Source of the DNA: JAHJDR01 sp964609965
GTDB taxonomy: Bacteria > UBA10199 > JADGCS01
Reading direction: 5' to 3'
DNA length: 46,983 nucleotides
Assembly (NCBI GenBank): GCA_964609965.1
Contig: CAZSTS010000017.1
Span: forward strand, 1-46,983
A program made the position numbers and the translations under genes. This document shows, one piece after another, positions 41,413 to 46,983 of this stretch (the first letter of the stretch is position 1; each line of letters starts with the position of its first letter). The notes under the pieces were generated by a model. The model was given only the letters and a program-made list of their open reading frames with translations, had not been told where the DNA came from and did not search any database.

Positions 41413-44400
41413 ATGGTCCATAAAAAACAAAACAATCTTTTTATATTTATAATTTCTTTAGTCATAATGGGTGGTATTTCTTTGTGTAAAACAGGTTCCA
41501 GTGAGAGCTGATTTAGCCTCACCTTTGTGGTTTGATTCAGATTGGCACTACAGAGTTCCTGTAACCATAAATTCTGGCAGCACTGGCGACACGATTTTGC
41601 ATTCAATCACGTATGCTGATCTTCTCAGTGATATTTCTGTGACAGGAACATTTGATGTCAATTCAGTGCGTCTCACGCGTGCAAATGCGACAAGCCTAGT
41701 TGTCCAACAATCATTTACAGATAATGGTGCTGATGGGGATCTTGAGTTTGTTATAGAAGACGACTCACCTGTTACATACTATCTTTATTTTGATATCACT
41801 GAAAATTCTGCTGGAAATAAGCCTGTTTTATCATCCACTCTCAATGCAGAATGGTATGATGATGATTGGCAATACCGTATCCCTATCACGATTGATAATT
41901 CGACAAACTCAAATGCTCTTAGTGAATATCAAATTAAATTAGAAATTGATAATACGCTTACAGATTTTTGGGCGAACGTTGATGCTGATGGTGCTGATGT
42001 AAGGGTTGTCGAAGCAGATGGAATTGTCGAAGATTATTTTATTGAATCATTTGATGACAGCAGTCAGGAAGCAGTGATTTGGGTTCAGATCGATGGAGAT
42101 ATCCCTGCTAATGATACAAAAACAGTCTATCTTTACTATGGCAATGCTAGTGCAACAAGTGATAGTGCTGAGCTAGCGACTTTTAGTTATAGAACAGCTA
42201 AACCTACTAAGTATGTTCTTCACGGTAATCTGTCTACAGTGAGTGTGGTGAGTTATGCAAATGGTAATAGGATCACCCATAGTACAGATACAGATTGCAC
42301 AACTGGAACGACTGTGAATGTTGGTGAAGGAGATACAGACACGTTTAGTAGTGTAGGACAGGATGATATTTTCTGTGCAAAAAAACCTTTTTCGGCACGA
42401 GGCACAGAAGAAACTACCGACGCATTAGTCCCTATCAGTTTTGCTTCAACTGATTTTGTTTTGCCCACAGATCGTAACACAAATGTTGTTTCAATCATTT
42501 CTCCCTTTGGACCTGCTTCTGTGAGTGTGTATACAGGAACATCAGAAGTGACTGGTTCACCATTTTCGGTTGGTTCTTCTGCAGTTGACGTGACGGCTGA
42601 TTCATCTGGTAATAGCATTGTAATTTCTTCGAACATTCCTGTTTTGGTCACACATTACTCTTCTTCTTATGATGCCTTTGTTGCTTACGGGGCTACAACA
42701 GAAGACCTTTATGGCGTGGCTTCAAATTATGCTTATTTAGGTTACATAACAGATAGCACTTCGGGCTCTGCGCTGACTTCCACAGGGAGTACAATTCCTT
42801 TTTCAGGAAATACAGGAGAAAAAGATACTTTGATTTCAGGTGCTGGGACACAAGGATCAGGTCCTGCGTTTGTTGTTAGCACCAATGAGGCTATTGGGAT
42901 TGTTCAAGAAGCAGATAGTGATGGTGGTGAAGCCACGGTGTTTCTCCCCCTCAAAGAACTTGATACTCTCTATTACCTTCCCACTGCAGCGCAGTATATT
43001 GCCATTTCTTGTCCAACAGTTGGAACATCGGTAAGTATTAATGATGGGGCCGAAACAGGAACATGCTCAGGCACAAATGTAGGAAAGTTACTCTTTAATG
43101 CAGGTTATTCAGCGGGCACAAAAGTTGAGGCAGATGATCCCATCTATGTTTATTATGAGGACTCAACTCGAAATGACGAAACCAATGTTTGGGGCATGAA
43201 AGCTCATCGCCAAATGACATATCCTGAACCTTCAATAAGCTTTGGGTCAGAGACAAGTCTATTAACTGATACGACAGCAGGGACAGCCGAAGGTTTTGGT
43301 ATCGAAGTCGATACAGTTGTCGAAGTTCTTGGTGGTGGGGCGTTACGTTGTAGTGACACAGCAAAAATTCTTTCCTCCTCTGATGTGGGAATGTATCTTG
43401 ATGATTCCACTGGCAACACTATCGAAGCTACTATTGTTGATCTTGATACCAATACATACACAGCCACACTTTATGACGATGGTGCACAGGGTGGTGATGT
43501 GACAGCAGGTGATGGTGTATACACGAACACAAATTCTTTTTCCGTACCAGCGTTAGCTACTGGTGGTGTGTGGAGCATTACCATAAAAGCAGGCTCTTTA
43601 GCAGGAGGTTATGATAACGGTTATGTGACTACTGATGTCGAAAGTTTTACAGTTGTTTGTAGTTATCAACCTGATGCTCAAATAAAATTAAGTGGAGATG
43701 GAAGTTATGTTGGGAGTGATGATTATTATCCTACAGACCAAGAACGTTCTTCTTCGCTAGATAATGGTGCTACAGCTACTTATGAATTACTCATTGAAAA
43801 TGATGGGGCTGTTTCAGATGATTTTACGATCACAGGCACAGCAACAACAGCTATTGGCGGAGGCACTTTTACAGTGCAATACATTGGAACAGATGGATCC
43901 ACGGACGTCACTACTCAAGTTATTGGATCAGGTTATTCCATTACATCTGTTGCAGCTGGAGCGTCAGAAACCATGACAGTGAAGGTCACACCTTCTCTTG
44001 CAGTGGTTGATGGCACTGAGTTTGATGTCAACGTAACAGCGACTTCAGGCACGAATGTCGCAGCATTTGATGTCGTATCAGCTTCAACTTCGGTTAGCGC
44101 TGAAGATGATGATAGTGATGGGCTCACAAATGCTCAAGAAGTGTTGATTGGAACAAATCCTGCAGACGCTGACTCTGATGATGATTATATTCAAGATGGC
44201 GAAGAAGTAGATGATGTGGATAATCCACTTGATACTGATGCAGATGGAACAATTAATGCCTTAGATGCGGATAGTGATGCAGATGGTATTAGCGATGCTA
44301 CAGAAGCGGGCGATACTGATTTAACGACTACTGCAGAAGATACAGATGAAGATGGTGTTCCAGATTATCGTGACACAGACAGTGATGGTGATACGGTTTT

Positions 44401-44998
44401 AGATATCACTGAGGGAACTGGTGATGATGATGGTGACGGTGTTCTTAATTATCAAGACGCTGATGATGAAGATGGGCCTAATGGTGACCAAGATTTGGAT
44501 GGACTTAGCAATGCAGATGAGGTAACTCTTGGGATTGAACACGACGACGCAGACAGTGATGATGACACGATTAGCGACGGAGATGAAACCCCAGATCCTG
44601 ATAATGCTCCTGACACTGACTTTGATGGAACGATAAATGCGTTAGATTTTGATTCAGATGGAGATACTATTTTAGATCGAGATGAAGCAGGGGATACAGA
44701 TCTTTCAACTCCTCCTGTCGACACAGATGAAGATGGCACGCCAGATTATCTCGATATAGACAGCGATGGTGATGGCACAAGAGATTATGAAGAGGCTGGA
44801 GATGCATTGCTTCAGACTTCTCCACTTGATTCAGATGCAGATGGAATCCCAGATTTTCAAGACACTGCAGATGATTCAATGACTTTAGAGCAAGAAACAG
44901 ACTCTGGAGATGATCAAGCGGTGGAGACAGATGGTGCTTCGAACCTCGATGGTTTTGTTTCTGGAGGATGTAGTTTGAGGGTTGATAGTAGGCAGTAG
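41413..44998 (+). CDS. Large surface protein with DUF2341 and thrombospondin type 3 repeats; frameshift in signal peptide region
   Basis: The main open frame (GTG 41471 to 44998) has no signal peptide, but ATG 41413 one frame earlier encodes MVHKKQNNLFIFIISLVIM, a good signal sequence, and stops at 41509-41511. Deleting one A in the AAAA run near 41488 joins it to QVPVRADLAS, a normal cleavage region, giving about 1194 residues. The mature protein has a DUF2341-like N-terminal part (about 145-255, DDDWQYRIPITID...VYLYYGN), a long Thr/Ser/Gly-rich beta region, and about 12 thrombospondin type 3 calcium repeats (about 897-1155, DSDGD/DADGI pattern). It ends VSGGCSLRVDSRQ. Such proteins are usually cell-surface or adhesive, and the OmpA-family gene follows. 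Whether the frameshift is real or an assembly error is open. Confidence 0.8.
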
Positions 44999-45008
44999 GT
45001 GGTTGATA
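44981..45008 (+). repeat. Heptad array overlapping the surface-protein stop codon
   Basis: Units GTTGATA, GTAGGCA, GTAGGTG and GTTGATA include the last codons and stop (44996-44998) of the surface-protein gene, so its last five residues VDSRQ are encoded by repeat sequence. Confidence 0.65.
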
Positions 45009-45069
45009 AAGGAACATCGATAAAACTTTGTAAAGCAGCAGGGTCAGGCAGTTAATTAGAAATACAAGC

Positions 45070-46293
45070 ATGAAGTTATTTAAAGGGTTGTCAGTAGTAT
45101 TGGTACTATTCTTTTTTCTTTCTTTTCCAGTTTTTGCTGAGGGACCAAATATTCAACTTTTTCATCCTGCAGCAGATGCAACAGGAACATTCACACTTTA
45201 CAATTCATCTGTTTTAGAGCCTAAGGATTGGCGTGCAGCCTTTATTCTCAATTACGGGCATGCACCTTTAGAAATCAATAATCAAACAGCTAGCGAAGGG
45301 TTGCTTACATTTGATGCTACATTTGCGATGGGGATTACAAAGTGGCTAGAGCTTGGGCTCGATATTCCCATTGCCATCAGACAAGAAGCGGGCGCTGGAT
45401 TTGCTGCTGTGATTTCAGATAGCGGACTTCATGATTTTAATTTGTTTGCTAAAATTAATATTTTACAAGCAAGCGATCATTGGGTTGGCTTGGCTTTCAT
45501 TCCTCGGGTTTTTATTCCAACAGGTGAAGACGCTAGTTATCTTGGAGATGATGGTGGCGCTTATGGGGGCTGGTTTGCTGTAGACAAAGTGTGGGACCGT
45601 TTTAGACTCATGCTCAATCTTGGTGCCATGTTTAGACCAACCGCAAATGTCTTTAATAATATCAATGTGAGGCACCAAATGGATTTTGGCTTAGGGGCTG
45701 TGTACGAGATTCTCCCAGAGTTTCTTTTTGCAAAAGGTGAGTTTTCGGGTTCAACACAGTTTGCCAATTTTTTCTCTGATTCGCTCACGACTCCTGTTCA
45801 ATTTTATGGTGGAATCGAGGTTCTTTTAAAGCAAGGGTTTGCTTTGTCTTTGGGCGGTTCTGCAGGGTTAACTGATTCTTATGGCACACCTGATTGGCGT
45901 GCTGTATTTGGAGCCACTTTTATTCCAGGTAAATCTAGGTTATTTGGATTTAAAAAGAACAAAGTCGTGGCTGTTCACTTTCCTTTTAATAAATCAGTGT
46001 TGCAGTTAGATTCTTATCGTAAAATCGATCGATTTGTTCGGAACTTTAAAAGGGCTTCAAACAAATATCATGTCGAGTTAGTAGGTCACACTGATGGGAT
46101 AGGGGAGAGCGGTGCTAATAAGACATTAGGAATGAGAAGGGCACAGGCTGTTAGAGATTATCTCATTAAACGTGGCATTGAGGCTTCTCAAATCCAAATC
46201 CACAAACCCGTCAACCACCAGCCATCAATTGGCACTGACGCTCCTACCAATATGTCCAATCGTAAGGTTGTGATGAGGTTGGTGAGGTCTTAG
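45070..46293 (+). CDS. OmpA-family outer-membrane protein
   Basis: A signal peptide (about 1-23, ending VFA) is followed by a beta-barrel-like domain (about 30-290, with strands such as WLELGLDIPIAIR and FALSLGGSAGLTDS) and a C-terminal OmpA peptidoglycan-binding domain (about 305-407). The latter has VAVHFPFNKSVL, VELVGHTDGIGESGANKTLGMRRAQAV, and the Arg in SNRKVVMRLV; the NxxLSxxRA motif is NKTLGMRRA. It anchors the outer membrane to peptidoglycan. It directly follows the thrombospondin-3 protein, so the two may act together at the surface. No strong ribosome-binding site is seen. Confidence 0.9.
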   Translation: MKLFKGLSVVLVLFFFLSFPVFAEGPNIQLFHPAADATGTFTLYNSSVLEPKDWRAAFILNYGHAPLEINNQTASEGLLTFDATFAMGITKWLELGLDIPIAIRQEAGAGFAAVISDSGLHDFNLFAKINILQASDHWVGLAFIPRVFIPTGEDASYLGDDGGAYGGWFAVDKVWDRFRLMLNLGAMFRPTANVFNNINVRHQMDFGLGAVYEILPEFLFAKGEFSGSTQFANFFSDSLTTPVQFYGGIEVLLKQGFALSLGGSAGLTDSYGTPDWRAVFGATFIPGKSRLFGFKKNKVVAVHFPFNKSVLQLDSYRKIDRFVRNFKRASNKYHVELVGHTDGIGESGANKTLGMRRAQAVRDYLIKRGIEASQIQIHKPVNHQPSIGTDAPTNMSNRKVVMRLVRS

Positions 46294-46315
46294 GATAAAT
46301 TTTTGGGTAAAAAAA

Positions 46316-46332
46316 GTACCCCAGCGGGGTAC
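46316..46332. repeat. Perfect hairpin GTACCCC-AGC-GGGGTAC
   Basis: Seven-base arms around a 3-nt loop, just after the OmpA-family gene. It may be a terminator (though the A run lies upstream and no T run follows) or part of the transposon end described next. GCGGGGTA also occurs in the hairpin cluster at 26997-27004. Confidence 0.6.
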
Positions 46333-46342
46333 AATAAAATAG

Positions 46343-46923
46343 CCCAGAGTTGAAAAAGCCTGAAGGGATTTTTCTACCCTGGGTATCCAATAAAAACAAA
46401 ATCCCTATCTCTACCCATATATTTCCCTGAAGGGGATGCATACAATTTAATTCCAAAGGTATTTTTCATCATATTCGACATTATGTTTAGAATATAATTG
46501 CCGAATCTCCTCTTCGAATGTCATTGTTTTGTGATGTTCTTCCTGGTTTAAGATATATTTTTTAATAAAATTTATTTTTGAATGACTTACGGAAAAGGCT
46601 CCATAACCATTTTGCCATTGAAAGAGAGGAAAAGGACCAGGTTTGTTTTTTATCCATTTTGATGAACTTCTTTTTACTTCCTTAATTATCTTTGCCAGAG
46701 ATTCTGTTCTAGCAAGATTACATAAAATATGAACATGATTTTCTGTTCCTCCTATAATATGTGCTGTTGAATTGTATTCATTCAAAACAGAAGCCATATA
46801 GGAATATAATTCCTTTTGAATGTTTTTATCTTTTAGAAAGAAAATTCTGTGTTTTGTGGAAAAAACAATGTGAATGTAAACTTGGGCTAAAGACTGTGAC
46901 ATATTATGTAAACCTTTCAGGTT
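46343..46923 (-). mobile_element. IS200/REP-associated (Y1) element with REP-like hairpins
   Basis: The Y1 transposase gene is bordered by small hairpins. Downstream are a pair CCCAGAGT/ACCCTGGG (46343-46383) and the cores CCTGAAGG at 46359-46366 and 46426-46433. Upstream is CCTGAAAGG (minus strand, 46912-46920). Hairpin ends without terminal inverted repeats are normal for IS200/IS605 elements and for RAYT/REP systems. Exact ends cannot be set without other copies. Confidence 0.55.
46447..46902 (-). CDS. tnpA: Y1-family (IS200-like) single-strand transposase
   Basis: This HUH endonuclease family moves elements as single-stranded DNA. The metal-binding HxH is HVHIL (His56, His58) and the catalytic tyrosine is Tyr116 in FIKKYILNQ. 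The opening (QVYIHIVFSTKHRIFFL) is typical of the group. The 151-residue length matches IS200 TnpA. The frame is intact, so it may be active. It could be a true IS200 transposase or a domesticated RAYT that spreads REP sequences; sequence reading cannot separate these. Confidence 0.9.
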   Translation of the reverse strand: MSQSLAQVYIHIVFSTKHRIFFLKDKNIQKELYSYMASVLNEYNSTAHIIGGTENHVHILCNLARTESLAKIIKEVKRSSSKWIKNKPGPFPLFQWQNGYGAFSVSHSKINFIKKYILNQEEHHKTMTFEEEIRQLYSKHNVEYDEKYLWN

Positions 46924-46946
46924 AATCTTTTTGCATATCGCGGACC

Positions 46947-46979
46947 AAAGTGGCCACTCATGACGGTGGAAAGTGGCCA
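46947..46979. repeat. Direct repeats AAAGTGGCCA, possible IS21-like end
   Basis: AAAGTGGCCA occurs at 46947-46956 and 46970-46979, separated by CTCATGACGGTGG. Ends of IS21-family elements carry short repeats of this kind. The window stops here, so no transposase gene can be seen and the call is tentative. Confidence 0.35.
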
Positions 46980-46983
46980 GTGA

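Noticed and set aside
44452..44739. Antisense open frames under the thrombospondin-3 repeats
   Set aside because: Ser/Pro-rich shadows of the repetitive Asp/Gly codons, with no start signals.

Overview
ORGANISM. The window is AT-rich bacterial DNA with conventional Shine-Dalgarno starts. Type II secretion genes (gspC, gspD, gspE), a lipoprotein alpha-2-macroglobulin, an OmpA-family protein and several signal peptides point to a Gram-negative, double-membraned cell. The order rpsA - sppA - HU/IHF and the pair alaC - hom recall the former Deltaproteobacteria and relatives such as Bdellovibrionota, but the lineage cannot be fixed from sequence reading alone. No rRNA, tRNA or CRISPR array was seen. 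LAYOUT. 1-5 kb: tail of a MATE transporter, then gspC-gspD and dut. 5-15.5 kb: a giant alpha-2-macroglobulin and pbpC on the plus strand, separated by a minus-strand block of zinc-ribbon gene, lemA and htpX. 15.5-22 kb: an accessory island with palindromic repeats, an unknown lipoprotein, two paralogous acidic modular proteins with EF-hand/dockerin-like loops, a secreted glycoside hydrolase between them, and the remnant of a GIY-YIG cassette. 22-29 kb: gspE, rpsA, sppA, an HU/IHF protein, a HIT hydrolase and an orphan sensor kinase. 29-40 kb: metabolism (metH, yciO, alaC, hom, glpX), small proteins of unknown or loosely known role, and a deoxynucleoside kinase. 40-47 kb: a putative beta-rich protein without signal peptide, a large DUF2341/thrombospondin-3 surface protein with an apparent frameshift in its signal peptide, an OmpA-family protein, a Y1 (IS200-like) transposase with REP-like hairpins, and a possible IS21-like end at the window edge. 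HOW IT FITS TOGETHER. GspC, GspD and GspE are parts of one machine encoded at two distant places; the secreted hydrolase is a plausible substrate. The alpha-2-macroglobulin and PBP1C form the known periplasmic protease-trap plus wall-repair pair. MetH, Hom and AlaC belong to methionine/threonine/alanine metabolism. MOST UNUSUAL. Many gene junctions carry short degenerate tandem arrays with a strict 7-bp period (8 bp at one place). The heptamer sequence differs at every locus. Several are arranged as four direct heptads followed by four reverse-complement heptads, and they often begin right after a stop codon or end about 4 nt before the next start. A second dispersed family has the palindromic core GTCARC-N4-GCTGAC (three copies). 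The twin acidic proteins flanking the hydrolase look like an undescribed modular family.
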